Shown: positions 28,484 to 38,500 of the stretch, in pieces
Numbering within the stretch: position 1 is the stretch's first letter
Layout of the letters: each line of letters starts with the position of its first letter
Source: an uncultured Acidobacteriota bacterium
Lineage (GTDB): Bacteria > Acidobacteriota > UBA6911 > CAINFC01
Length of the DNA stretch: 64,000 bases
Assembly: GCA_903847975.1 (NCBI GenBank)
Contig: CAINFC010000148.1
Coordinates: 1 to 64,000 of the forward strand
Direction of reading: 5' to 3'
Notes under the pieces: model-generated
Seen by the model: the letters and a program-made list of their open reading frames with translations, nothing else
Told to the model about the DNA's origin: nothing
Database searches by the model: none
Made by a program: the position numbers and the translations under genes

Positions 28484-29920
28484 TCAGGAATGGACTAATT
28501 GTTTCAATACCGGATCCGTAAGCGGGAGATACTCCTGCCATGCGGAACCCCTTTGGGGAAGTGGCAATTGCGGCCATTTGCATAAAATTTCCCTTTCCAA
28601 CGTTCTGCCCATCTCCGCCAATACCTTCAGCTGAGAAAGCACATGCTTTTTAGCCGCGGACCGAATCTCCTCCTGGTCCCTGACTGCCGATTCCAGGCTG
28701 GCGGTGAGCTTTTCGGCCAGGCAGAGATCGTCGCAATGAACCGAAAGATCCGGCCGCCGGATATCTTCCAGAAGATTTTCCAAGCGTTCGTCAAGGGTTA
28801 CGGCCACAAAGGGAACCCCCTCCGGCATGGCCAGGACTGCCCCGTGAAAGCGGGAGGTAACGATGAGGGAGGACTTTCGTAAAAGAGATACGGTTTCGAA
28901 CATATCGTAGCGCTCGGCTCCGAATATGGGCGCGTTGTTCAACAAGGCGGAAAGCATCCGACAGGATCGGCTGTCGATAAGCGATGTCCCGATGATCACC
29001 GGAAAGGCACGAAATCGGGAGAGATGGGCGGTTACGGCATCGGCCACGGCACCGAGATAGCGCGAGTGCTTCCGCTCGGCTTCCGGATCGGTTCGGTGAA
29101 AGGTCATCCCTCCCCGATGCGCGTAGGAGTATTTATCGGTGAAAAAACTTTGCAGCCATTTCACGGGATCCGTGGCCGATGGAACCCAGAAAGGATTGAT
29201 CGGACATATGGAGATCACCGGAGTCTGGCCGTCCCAGCCGGCATCCTTCAGCGTCTTTTCGCCGAAGGAAGGATCCTTCGGATGAAACGTCCAGGCATTA
29301 TCGGTTCCCAAAACCGGTTGCAGGGACAATTCCTGAAGAACTTTTTGAGACGATTTATTTCGGACGATAATATGCGAATCTTGGCAGGCCCATCGAACCA
29401 GCCGCTGGATCGGCGGGTCCATTTTGCCGGCTTCCACCCCCCAGGCGAAAGAAAGGTTCCCCGCTCGGTCCGCGGCTCCCATCAGCCCGGCAAAAGCCAT
29501 CGTCAGCATGTTGCTCAGATTGCTTTTAAAGACGGCTCCCTCCACAACCATGCTGATATGATTCTTTCCGGCTTGTTCAAAAATGAACCGGTCCAGGCGT
29601 TGATGGGCGGTAATGCGGGTCGAGCCTTGAAAGTAACCCTCGGTATAGTCGAAGCCGGTTTGGGTAAACATGCCGCCCGCTTTTTTCCCGAGAACAAAGG
29701 AAAGGGCCGAGAGGTTCTCTTTTCCGGCAATGTGGGTGATTTGCCGTACGGCTTCCTCCATTCGGGCGTCCGCGCCTGCATTCCTGACTCCGGAAAACCC
29801 GAACAGGAATACCTGCAAAGGCGGAGGGGCCGAGTGAACCCGGCTTCGGGTTCCGGCAGGCTCCATTTTCCTGAGCTGCCGGGTAACGTGATGGCATACG
29901 AGCTGTTCCATTAATTTCAT
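28484..29920 (-). CDS. Polysaccharide pyruvyl transferase family protein
   Basis: 478 residues from MKLMEQLVC; the open frame continues upstream to 30073 but would run into the divergent gene, and no strong ribosome-binding site settles the start. Family features include the early FGFSGVRNAGADARMEEAV (the G-N-x-G-D/A region), a central DNAWTFHP block and, late, LIVTSRFHGAVLAMPEGVPFVAV, the typical C-terminal motif of CsaB/WcaK-like proteins. Members transfer pyruvate ketals or modify envelope polysaccharides. G+C is lower than neighbours (26 of 60 bases in 29341-29400). Divergent from the patatin gene. Confidence 0.8.
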   Translation of the reverse strand: MKLMEQLVCHHVTRQLRKMEPAGTRSRVHSAPPPLQVFLFGFSGVRNAGADARMEEAVRQITHIAGKENLSALSFVLGKKAGGMFTQTGFDYTEGYFQGSTRITAHQRLDRFIFEQAGKNHISMVVEGAVFKSNLSNMLTMAFAGLMGAADRAGNLSFAWGVEAGKMDPPIQRLVRWACQDSHIIVRNKSSQKVLQELSLQPVLGTDNAWTFHPKDPSFGEKTLKDAGWDGQTPVISICPINPFWVPSATDPVKWLQSFFTDKYSYAHRGGMTFHRTDPEAERKHSRYLGAVADAVTAHLSRFRAFPVIIGTSLIDSRSCRMLSALLNNAPIFGAERYDMFETVSLLRKSSLIVTSRFHGAVLAMPEGVPFVAVTLDERLENLLEDIRRPDLSVHCDDLCLAEKLTASLESAVRDQEEIRSAAKKHVLSQLKVLAEMGRTLEREILCKWPQLPLPQRGSAWQEYLPLTDPVLKQLVHS

Positions 29921-29990
29921 AATGAGTACCGGTCCGCTAGTCCTGTTGTAAAATGTCCTCTCCCATTCATGGTTTATTGAGGATACCGAC

Positions 29991-30917
29991 ATGGAAATCG
30001 ATAAAAATAGTACTGTAAACCCGGCCAATCCCAAAGTCGCCCTGGTATTAGGGGGTGGAGGATTAAAACCCATTTCCGCGATTCCTTTGATTGATTTTCT
30101 GCTTCAATCCCGAATCGTTCCCGGTCTGCTGGCCGGCTGCAGCGGGGGAGCGGGGATGATGGCGCTCATGGCATCGGGTTATTCCACGCAGGAGATGATC
30201 GAATTGTTTCGGAAAACGCTGAACCCCAGGCTTTTTAAGAAAAACTGGAAAAGCCTTGCGGCCATGTTTGGCCTGGCTCGGGTGGATTTTGGCCGGGAGT
30301 TTTCCTTTTTCAAGCCGGAGCCGATCCAAAAGATGTTCCGCCGCACTTATGGAGACAGAACCTTCCAGGACCTGAAATATCCCCTGGTGCTGCAAACAAC
30401 CGATTACGAGACGGGGGAACCGGTGGAAGTCGAAACGGGGGATCTGGCCTCTGCCGTGTATGCCTCCAGCGCCGTTATTCCCTTTTTCCCGCCGATCCTC
30501 GTAAATGGAAGAGTTCTTTTTGATGGAGTTTACTCTTCCCCTCTGCCCATTTTTGCGGCACTCAAACGCGGTGCGGACATCATCATAGCCGTGGATTTCA
30601 TGGAGGACCTTCAGCCGCATCCGGCTAACTTTTACGAAGCCATGGTTCACGTGAACAAGGTTTACGCGCGGACCATCTCCCGGAGCCAGACCTCCTTTTC
30701 GATTGACCTCCACCATTACGAAATTGTCTGCGTGAAAGTGCGCTTCGAGAAGTACGTCCAATTATGGCATATCGATTCCTTTGATCTCATTCTGGAAGCC
30801 GGGAAAAAAGCGGTGGCCAAATACGGGAAGGAAATTCTGACAGTGTATCAATCCTTCCGCCACCAGGACGGACTTGCGCCGGATGGCGCCGGAGCCCCGC
30901 ATGAACCCTCCCACTGA
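29991..30917 (+). CDS. Patatin-like phospholipase with divergent oxyanion loop
   Basis: 308 residues; SD GAGG 8 bases before the ATG. Patatin fold: glycine loop VLGGGGLKP (20-27), nucleophile elbow GCSGG with Ser51 (49-53), and catalytic Asp178 in FDGV (177-180), so the Ser-Asp dyad is intact. The oxyanion loop reads GGGGLK rather than the usual GGGxRG, and the Asp motif is DGV rather than DGG/DGA, so activity or specificity may differ. No signal peptide. Low G+C (53 of 120 bases in 30001-30120). It overlaps the MFS gene by 17 bases. Confidence 0.85.
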   Translation: MEIDKNSTVNPANPKVALVLGGGGLKPISAIPLIDFLLQSRIVPGLLAGCSGGAGMMALMASGYSTQEMIELFRKTLNPRLFKKNWKSLAAMFGLARVDFGREFSFFKPEPIQKMFRRTYGDRTFQDLKYPLVLQTTDYETGEPVEVETGDLASAVYASSAVIPFFPPILVNGRVLFDGVYSSPLPIFAALKRGADIIIAVDFMEDLQPHPANFYEAMVHVNKVYARTISRSQTSFSIDLHHYEIVCVKVRFEKYVQLWHIDSFDLILEAGKKAVAKYGKEILTVYQSFRHQDGLAPDGAGAPHEPSH

Positions 30918-32328
30918 AGCCCCCCCGAACGGGCAGAAGGAGAAAATGGTTATCGGGAGCGCCTGCGTGGCGGTCTTTATGGCCACCTTGGATACTTCCA
31001 TCGTCAATGTCTCCCTGCCGGAGATCTCCCGAAGCTTCCACATGGACACCGTTGGCGCGGTCGGAATCATTCAATACTACCAGCTTTTTCTGGCGGCGAC
31101 CATGCTGGTTTGCGGCAAAGTGGCCGACCAGTTCCGCCTGAAAAGCCTGTTTATTGGCGGTTTCGGCTTGTTTACCCTCAGCTCGATCCTTTGCGCTGCA
31201 GCCCCGACGGCGGCGTGGCTGGTGGTCGGCCGCTCCATACAAGGCATCGGTGGCTCTCTGCTGACCATTACTTCCTATACCCTTGTTCCCAAGCATGTTC
31301 CCCGGGAGAATAGAGGAAAATCCTATGGTTGGATTACGACCAGCGCAGCCTTCGGCCTGACGATTGGCGCCCCTCTGGGAGGCTTCCTGACAGGATCCCT
31401 GTCCTGGCCCTGGATATTCTGGATTAATATTCCGATCGGTCTTGCGGCCATGTTTTTTGCCGGCACCTGCCTGCCTTCCGAACCGGGCCAGCGCGGCAGC
31501 CTCCGCAGTTCTGCAAGGCTGGATTTATGGGGAGCTGCCCTGAGCTTCCTGAGTGTCTGGTTCTTCCTCTACGCGATTGGCCCGGGACGAAAAAACGGCT
31601 TTTTCTCCCTTTCTGTTTTCTTTACCCTGCTGGCCGCCGGCACTCTCTTCGTCTGGTTTGTGCTGCGTCTGAAAAAAGTCCCCCACCCCATTGTCGATCC
31701 GCAGCTGTTGCGCGTGGCCCCCTTCATTCTTTCCGTGACCTCCGCCGTCAGCGCCTTCCTTTTTCTCGCCGGGAGTAATTTCCTTTATCCCTTTTTTCTG
31801 GAGCTGGTCAAGAAATTGAGTCCGGCGCAAAGCGGTTTGACGCTCACGGTATACTCCGTTGTGTACATGTGCATCTCCCCTCTGGCCGGCAGGCTCGCGG
31901 ATACCATCGGGCCGGTGCGCACCTGCCGTATCGGCATGAGCTCCGCCTCCCTGGCCTGCCTGTTTTTTGTTCTGACCGTTCCCCAGGCGGGAATCTGGCC
32001 GGTGTTCGTTTTCCTGGCCTGGCTGGCCGCTTCCTTTGGATTCTTCATTGCCCCCAATAACCACCTGCTCCTGTCCCAGGCGCAGGAGGGAAATCAGGGC
32101 TCGGCCGCCGGTCTGTATGGCCTCCTGACCCGATTAGGAATGCTGATGGGAGTCGGCGTGATGGAAGCTCTTTTTTCCTCGATTGCCGGGCGGCAATCAG
32201 ACGTTCTGCCGGCTCTTTCTGCAGCACCGCCGGCCGTGCTGCACGGTTTTCAAGCCGTTGGAATCGGCGGCATCCTGCTGTGTGCGTTTTCCGCTTTCCT
32301 TATGTTCCGGATCCCTGCTTCCACCTAA
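30901..32328 (+). CDS. MFS transporter, DHA2 (EmrB/QacA-like) family
   Basis: 475 residues with about 14 hydrophobic helices. The DHA2 signature LDTSIVNVSLPEIS is in helix 1, the loop 2-3 region GKVADQFRLKSLFI follows, and antiporter motif C appears as GLTIGAPLGGF. Such proteins are proton-driven exporters of drugs, lipids or small metabolites. ATG at 30901 with GGAG upstream gives a normal N-terminus and overlaps the patatin gene, indicating co-translation. The pairing with a lipase-like protein suggests export of a lipid-like product, but this is inference. Confidence 0.88.
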   Translation: MNPPTEAPPNGQKEKMVIGSACVAVFMATLDTSIVNVSLPEISRSFHMDTVGAVGIIQYYQLFLAATMLVCGKVADQFRLKSLFIGGFGLFTLSSILCAAAPTAAWLVVGRSIQGIGGSLLTITSYTLVPKHVPRENRGKSYGWITTSAAFGLTIGAPLGGFLTGSLSWPWIFWINIPIGLAAMFFAGTCLPSEPGQRGSLRSSARLDLWGAALSFLSVWFFLYAIGPGRKNGFFSLSVFFTLLAAGTLFVWFVLRLKKVPHPIVDPQLLRVAPFILSVTSAVSAFLFLAGSNFLYPFFLELVKKLSPAQSGLTLTVYSVVYMCISPLAGRLADTIGPVRTCRIGMSSASLACLFFVLTVPQAGIWPVFVFLAWLAASFGFFIAPNNHLLLSQAQEGNQGSAAGLYGLLTRLGMLMGVGVMEALFSSIAGRQSDVLPALSAAPPAVLHGFQAVGIGGILLCAFSAFLMFRIPAST

Positions 32329-32398
32329 CCCCGATCCCTGGCGATTCTCGCTTTCCCCGGGGCAGGCCAAGGATTAAAAGCCCGGCAGCCCGGCCCTG

Positions 32399-33796
32399 TC
32401 AGGGGAAAATCTTGCCGGGGTTCAGGATCCGTCCGGGATCAAAGAGATCCCGGATGCCGCGCTGGAGTTCGATCTGCGCGGTATCCAGCGCCAGCGGGAT
32501 ATATTTTCGGCGCACCGATCCGATGCCGTGCTCCCCGGTAATGGTCCCCCCGAGCGACAGGGCCAGGCGGTAGAGCTTCTCCTGAACCGGCGGCACCGCC
32601 GCGGCCCAGAACTCGGCCGGCAGCCGGTCCTTCAGCAGATTGACATGCACGTTGCCGTCCCCGGCGTGGCCGAAGCTGACGATGCGAATCCCGTGTTCCG
32701 CGGAAATCGCCCGGATGCCCTGCAGCAGGGCGGGGATTTCGGCCCGCGGCACGACCACGTCCTCCATGTGATTGACCGGACTTTCGTGCTTCAGGGCCTC
32801 GATGATTTTCCGGCGGAACTCCCACAGCCGGTCTCGTGTGGGACGGTCGCGGGCAACGAATCCGTCCTGCGCCCCGTGCTCGAGACACAGCTCGCTGACA
32901 ATTTCATACTCGGCATCGACGGCTTCCGGGACGTTGCCGTCCAGCTGGATCAGCAGATGGGCGGCCGCGTCATGAAAAGGCGCCTCTTTCTCCAGCAGCC
33001 GCTCCACGGCGCGGATGCTGTCCCGCTCCATAAATTCGATCGCCGTGGGAAGAATGCGGTGGGCGATAATATCGGAGACGGTGTCGGCTGCCGCCTGGAA
33101 ATCGTCGAACGGCACCAGCAGATCGATCTGCACTTTCGGCAGGGGGATCAGCCGCAGGATGATCTCGGTCACCACAGCCAGCGTGCCTTCCGAACCGATC
33201 AGCAGCTGGATGAAATTGTAGCCGGTCACATTCTTGACCAGCTTGCCCCCGGCCCGGACGATTTCCCCGGAGGGCAGCACCGCCTCCAGACCGCAGACAT
33301 AATCCTTGGTGACCCCATACTTGACCGCCCGGGGCCCTCCGGCGCCTTCGGCGATATTCCCGCCGATGGTGCAGGAATCGAGGCTGGCCGGATCCGGAGG
33401 ATAGAAAAGGCCCTCGGCCTCCACCGCGCGGTGGATATTTCCGGTGATAACCCCGGGCTCGACGGTAACCATCAGATTTTTCCGGTCGATTTCCAGGATG
33501 CGGTCCATCTTTTCCAGGGAAAGGACGATGCCGCCGCAAGCCGGGACGGCACCGCCGCTCAGGCCGTAGCCGGCCCCGCGCGGAGTGACCGGGATGCGCT
33601 CCCGCTGCGCCAGCTGGAAAACCCGGGCGACCTGCGCCGCGCTGCCGGCGCGCACCACGACCTCGGGAAAGGCCCGCAGCCCGACCACTTCATCGTGAGA
33701 GTATGGTTCCAGCGCCTCTTCCTCCACCAGAACCCGGTCTTCGCCGACGATGCCGCGAAGCTCCTCCACCACCCGCCGATCCACTTTTGCGTACAT
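32399..33796 (-). CDS. FAD-linked oxidase, GlcD/D-lactate dehydrogenase type
   Basis: 465 residues. ATG at 33796 with GGAGGGACGGCTATC before it; a TTG frame reaches 33823. FAD-binding (PCMH) domain: VRAGSAAQVARVFQLAQ, TPRGAGYGLSGGAVPACGG, VEPGVITGNIHRAVE, SCTIGGNIAEGAGGPRAVKYG, then the FAD-oxidase C-terminal domain with VVVPRAEIPALL, FGHAGDGNVHVNLL and GTITGEHGIG. Substrate is a 2-hydroxyacid such as glycolate or D-lactate (family knowledge). No glcE or glcF neighbour is present, so it may be a stand-alone dehydrogenase. Its 3' end has a decayed copy at 28397-28447. Confidence 0.92.
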   Translation of the reverse strand: MYAKVDRRVVEELRGIVGEDRVLVEEEALEPYSHDEVVGLRAFPEVVVRAGSAAQVARVFQLAQRERIPVTPRGAGYGLSGGAVPACGGIVLSLEKMDRILEIDRKNLMVTVEPGVITGNIHRAVEAEGLFYPPDPASLDSCTIGGNIAEGAGGPRAVKYGVTKDYVCGLEAVLPSGEIVRAGGKLVKNVTGYNFIQLLIGSEGTLAVVTEIILRLIPLPKVQIDLLVPFDDFQAAADTVSDIIAHRILPTAIEFMERDSIRAVERLLEKEAPFHDAAAHLLIQLDGNVPEAVDAEYEIVSELCLEHGAQDGFVARDRPTRDRLWEFRRKIIEALKHESPVNHMEDVVVPRAEIPALLQGIRAISAEHGIRIVSFGHAGDGNVHVNLLKDRLPAEFWAAAVPPVQEKLYRLALSLGGTITGEHGIGSVRRKYIPLALDTAQIELQRGIRDLFDPGRILNPGKIFP

Positions 33797-33863
33797 GATA
33801 GCCGTCCCTCCGCCCGATCCCAAGGTTTGTCCTGTCGAATAGCGCCTGGCGCCCGAGTGCGCC

Positions 33864-33873
33864 CTAACGTTAG
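33864..33873. promoter_or_regulatory. Possible operator, 10-bp palindrome
   Basis: CTAACGTTAG is a perfect palindrome lying 68 bases upstream of the oxidase start in the divergent region with the Gfo/Idh gene. Short copies of GCGCCTGG flank it. A regulator site is plausible but unproven. Confidence 0.3.
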
Positions 33874-34023
33874 TTTATGGCGCCTGGAAGCTAAAATCAA
33901 GGAAGCCGGCCGCTTCCCCGCGGCGCAGCCGAAACCGGGCGATTTTTTTCAGCCCACGAAAGGAATTTTGCAGCGCCATCCGCCAGGATGGCTCCGCGAA
34001 AAGTCCCCCGGGGCGACAGGCCC

Positions 34024-34092
34024 TTCCGCTTTTCTTCCCGCTCTTTCCATCTTCCTGTGAGCCCAATCTTTTCACAGGAAGACCGGAAGAGA
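34024..34092 (+). repeat. Dispersed hairpin repeat, copy 2
   Basis: Shares CTTCCGCTTTTCTTCCCGCTC with the copy at 55036 and CCCAATCTTTTCACAGGAAGA with the copy at 54894. An 11-bp perfect stem (TCTTCCTGTGA with TCACAGGAAGA, 34050-34060 and 34072-34082) has an 11-base loop. Unlike the copies in convergent regions, it lies between two divergent genes. Confidence 0.8.
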
Positions 34093-34144
34093 CGGAAAAA
34101 TCCGTTCCGGCGGCTTTGTTCCGACTTTTCGCGAACGATTCCGG

Positions 34145-34150
34145 TATAGT
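34145..34150 (+). promoter_or_regulatory. Possible -10 box of the Gfo/Idh gene
   Basis: TATAGT lies 26 bases before the ATG at 34176. A -35 at normal spacing is not clear. The ribosome-binding site AAAGGAG is obvious at 34162-34168. Confidence 0.35.
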
Positions 34151-34175
34151 ATCTTAATGGGAAAGGAGCAAAGTG

Positions 34176-35507
34176 ATGACAGGAACAAAATGGTGCACCC
34201 TCGCCGTTCTGGCGGCCGCGTTTGAGCTCTGCCCGTCTCTGGCGGCGGACCAGGGAAAGAAATGGAGATTGATTCAGCTCGATCCCCGTCACAGTCATGC
34301 CACCGCCATCCAGGCCGAATCCTCCGAGCGATTATCCGACGAGGTTTATGTCTACTCGCCGGGCTGCCCGGAACTCGATCAGCATCTGGCCCGAATCCAA
34401 TCGTACAACTCCCGGAAGGAACGCCCGACCGGCTGGAAGGAAGTCGTCTACACCGGCAGCGATTATCTCCGGAAGATGCGGGAGGAAAGGAAAGGGGACC
34501 TGGTGGTCCTTTCCGGCAACAACCGGATCAAGATTGACTACATCGAAGAGTGCGTGCGCGCCGGCCTGCATGTCTTCGCCGACAAGCCGGTGGTCATCGA
34601 TCCGCAAGGGTTTCAGCGGCTCCTGCGGATCGAGGCAGAGGCCAGACGCCGGAAGGTGCTGCTCTGGGATATGATGTCCGAGCGCTACAGCTATTACAAC
34701 ATTCTGCAGGCCGAGCTGATGCGCGACCGGCGCCTGTTCGGTGAGCTGCAGCGCGGTACCGCCGAAAGCCCTGCGGTTGAGGAAACCAACGTGCATGTCT
34801 ACGGGAACGGCCGCCCCGTCTGGTTTTACGACGTCGAGCAGCAGGGGGAGGCGGTTCCGGACGTGGGGACCCATCTCGTCGACCTGACCTTCTGGAAATG
34901 CTTCCCGGAAACGGCCCTGGACTACCGTAAGGATCTCCAGGTCGATTCGGCCCGCCACTGGCCGCTGACGATCGAGCTACCCGCCTTCCTGGAAGCGGTT
35001 TCCATTCGCGAGCTGCCGGACTATTTGCGCCGCTGCCTGACCGGATCGGCGCTGCAGATTACCACCAACGGTTCGGTCGGCTACCGGATCCGGGGAATCC
35101 ATGCCCGGGTAACCTCGCTCTGGTTTTTCCGGGCGGCCGACAACCGCAGCGGCGAAGAGCGCTCCTCCGCCTACCACGGAACAAAGTCGACGCTTTCCTA
35201 TGAGCACCGGAAGCTATGGGCCCGGAAAGAGAGCGGCACGGACGAAAAGGAATTTCGGGCCGCCCTGCAAGCGGCCGTCGAACGTCTCCAGGCCATCTGC
35301 CCCGGCGTTTCCCTGTCGGCAGAGGACGCCTCAGGCAGGGTGGAGATCCGCATCCCGCCCGGCCGTCGCCATCCCATGAACGAGACCGGAAAGTTTCTGG
35401 AATTTCTGGACCAGGGGAAGATGCCCGCCTGGGAGAGCCCCAACCTGCTGGCCAAATACTACGTCACCACGCGGGCCCTGGAACTGGCCCGGGCTGCCGA
35501 CCGGTAA
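34176..35507 (+). CDS. Exported Gfo/Idh/MocA-family oxidoreductase-like protein
   Basis: 443 residues. ATG at 34176 is preceded by AAAGGAG; a GTG one codon earlier is an alternative. A signal peptide (about 1-24, ending SLAA) directs export. The NAD-binding part is atypical: WRLIQLDPRHSHATAIQA replaces the usual GxGxxG, then LVVLSGNNRIKIDYIEECV and HVFADKPVVIDPQGF (the EKP-like motif with D). The C-terminal half resembles the 'putative oxidoreductase C-terminal' family (VPDVGTHLVDLTFWKCFP). Likely a periplasmic carbohydrate-related enzyme; cofactor binding is uncertain because the glycine loop is lost. Confidence 0.75.
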   Translation: MTGTKWCTLAVLAAAFELCPSLAADQGKKWRLIQLDPRHSHATAIQAESSERLSDEVYVYSPGCPELDQHLARIQSYNSRKERPTGWKEVVYTGSDYLRKMREERKGDLVVLSGNNRIKIDYIEECVRAGLHVFADKPVVIDPQGFQRLLRIEAEARRRKVLLWDMMSERYSYYNILQAELMRDRRLFGELQRGTAESPAVEETNVHVYGNGRPVWFYDVEQQGEAVPDVGTHLVDLTFWKCFPETALDYRKDLQVDSARHWPLTIELPAFLEAVSIRELPDYLRRCLTGSALQITTNGSVGYRIRGIHARVTSLWFFRAADNRSGEERSSAYHGTKSTLSYEHRKLWARKESGTDEKEFRAALQAAVERLQAICPGVSLSAEDASGRVEIRIPPGRRHPMNETGKFLEFLDQGKMPAWESPNLLAKYYVTTRALELARAADR

Positions 35508-35584
35508 GCTTCGCAGGTGTTAAGGAAGGACGGGAAGACTTGCAACAGGCGATCTTCCCATCCGGCGAAGGAGCCGGCCAATCC

Positions 35585-38500
35585 TCACCGAAAAACCAGT
35601 GGGAACCAGCTCCACCAGCGCATGACCGGCGGAGCTGCCACGCGGCTGTCCGGTTCGCTGCCGGGGGGGATAAACGGAAAGGTGGCAATCAACTTTTCTA
35701 TCGCGATGCCCCCGGTTTGCTGAGGAGGCGTATCGGTGACGCTGATGGACAGCATGTACTGTGCGGGCGTGTTGCCGTGCACTTCGACCTGATAGACTCC
35801 GGTCGCACCGGCTCCAATGACGATGCTGACCTCATCGATACCGCTGGCAAGATTGCTCACCCAGGGCGGCGAACCGTCCGGAGGCCACACATAAAGATCC
35901 GGATCCCCCTGCAGGGGAGTCAGCGTTGCGGTCAGCGTCTGTCCGGCCCGGAACATCGGCTGCCGGTAGAGATGCACCTGGCGATTTCCGATGGTCTCGC
36001 TGGAGGGGAAAAAATTCAAAGTCCCCTTGTGCGGATACACGGATATCATGCCGGAATTGTCCATCGCCCAGACGTGGAAATAGTGCAGTCCCGGAAAAAA
36101 AACGATCTTCCAGGGGTAGTCGCGCGAGTAGGCGGAATAGCTCAGCCAGCCTTTGCGCTGAACAGGGACCCAGAAGTTGACATTCGGATTAAACCAGAGT
36201 TCCTCGTAATACAGATAGGCAACCCCCGACCCGGGCTCCGGATCGCTTGCAACCACGTCCAGCGTGATATCCTGTTGAGTGGTCGAAACCGCACCTTTCT
36301 GAATCGTAAAGCTGTCCACATGAGGCGGTACCTGATCGGCGGCCGGGGGCAGAACGGTTATCGACTTCACGATCCGGTTGTTTTCCTCGCGGGCCTCGGC
36401 AATCTCACCGAAAGGATCGATGATAGCGCAGAGCCGGCTTTCCCCGATGCCGGACGGAGACCACGTCAGGGCTGCGGTGCTGGCCGTGCCATCCGGCGAA
36501 ACCAGCGCGGAATCCGTTCCCAGCAGTACTCCCGTGTCACAGTCTCCCTGCCGGAAGCTGACGTTCACATTCCGGGTGGCGGTTCCTCCCAGCCGGTGGA
36601 CCACAAGTCCGATCGTCGCCGGGGAGCCGGCCACCGGGCTGACCGGCAGGGCCCATAGCTCGTTTTCGCTTCCGAACAAATCGTCTCCCGGAGAAAGGCT
36701 GTCCACCACGGTATAATCGGTCGCGGAAGCCGACTGGGTGCCGTCCGGATTCGTCGCCGTCACCACGTACTTTCCCGCGGCCAGTCCGGCAGGGATGGTG
36801 AGCAGCAGTTCGCCGGAACTGATAAAGGTAGTCTGCACCGGAACATCGCTGCCGCCTGCACCCCGCGCATGCCGCCCCGGCGATGCCCCCCGGCGTGGGA
36901 AAGACCCGTTTGCCTCTGCTCCGGTATGAACGGTGCGGGACAGAACCGCCGCCACACCGTCCGAAAATCCTTTCCCGTAAAGGATCACTTCGTTGGGCAG
37001 GCGGTCATAGCCCTGATCCGGCCACAGGCGGCTCGAGGAAGAGGAAACCGCGGGCGGAGGCGCGGGGGATAGGAGTGCCCGCACCAGGCGAAATCCGAAG
37101 TTGGACCCAATTCCGGACGGCAGGTTGCTGTCGCGGCTTCCGGACCGCAGATCGGCCGGAAAGCTTCCCCAGCCCCCTCCCCGAATCGCCCGGCGGGTGC
37201 CCCAAGAAGGCCCGGGATAGTTGGTCTGCGGTGCGGACGGATAAAATCCCTGCCAGTCCCAGCACCACTCGTAGACATTGCCATGGACGTCTTTCAATCC
37301 CCAGAGATTGGCGGCCTTGCTGCCGACGGGATGGGGTAATCCGGAAGTTCCTCCGCCCGAGTTGGCGCAAAACCAGGAGGTCATTTCCAGGCTGGCCAGA
37401 GTCCCGGTTAAACAACTGGTGGTAACCGCAGAAGTATAGGCGGGCTCGGGGACCGAAAACGGCCCGAGCGTACCCGCCCGGGCAAAATATTCCCACTCTC
37501 CTTCGGTGGGGAGCCGATAGCCGCCGGCATGAAAATTACAATACACCGGTTCGCTGTTGAAGTTACCGGCATCCACCGGCTGGGAAAATCCGGCATCTTT
37601 AAAATAAGCCCTGGGCAGGCCCTGCTGCAGGGACAGCAGATTGGAAAACAATACCGCCTGGTACCAGGTCAGGCTCTGGACCGGGTAGTTGGGGCCGGAT
37701 ACGAATACAGTATAGGAGGGATCCGCCGGAAGGCCGGGTTGGACCGCTTTCAGGCTGGCCCACATCTGCTGGGTAACCTCCGTTTCCATGACCGCCAGGT
37801 CCCGGGTAAGCGAATGCCGGAACAGGGGGCCTTCAAGGGAAATGCGGCCGGCTTCCGAAGAGGGCGTACCCTGAACAAACACGCCGGACGGGACAAAGCG
37901 AAGGTTTCCCACGAGAGAATCCACGGCGTAAAGGCTGCCGGCAACACCCGCCGCGGAACCGATGCCGACCAGATAGTCCCCCCCGCTGGCAGCCGGACCG
38001 TTCTGGGAAAACCATCCGGCCAGGTTGGTACCCGCAGTGCCCCGTGCCGCCTGAATGTAAATCCAGCCTCCGCTGTTCTGCAGGCTGCTGCTGTTGCCGG
38101 AACCAAGGAAATCAGGGAAATTTCCCGCCGCGGCCGAAGGGGGTGCGACTGTATATTCCTTCAATCCCGCAACCGACACCGCGTCGCCCGTTTTGAGAGC
38201 CGATGAGATAGTCCCGCTATAAATCCACGGGGTCAGCGAGGCGGAGCCCGCTTCGATCCGATACGCGTTGGATGCAGTGACATAATTGTCCTGAAAGGCG
38301 AAAAAGGTGAGGCGGTTTCCGAAGGGAACTCCCTGGCTGATCTTTCCGGCGGTCCCCGCCGTGGCCAGAAAGGACTTCAGTACCAGCGCTGCAGGCTGAA
38401 GCTTCTGAAACAGCCGGGTGGTGCCGTCCAGGACATTGCCGGTAGCATAGGGCATGTTGGTTGGCCAGCCGAGATCATAAATGAATTCGGTAGTGCTGTG

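Noticed and set aside
28484-32328. Integrative element with its own recombinase
   Set aside because: The low-G+C cassette encodes no integrase, transposase or excisionase, so only its edges suggest insertion.
34176-35507. Ordinary cytoplasmic NAD-dependent Gfo/Idh dehydrogenase
   Set aside because: It has a signal peptide and the GxGxxG nucleotide loop is not visible.
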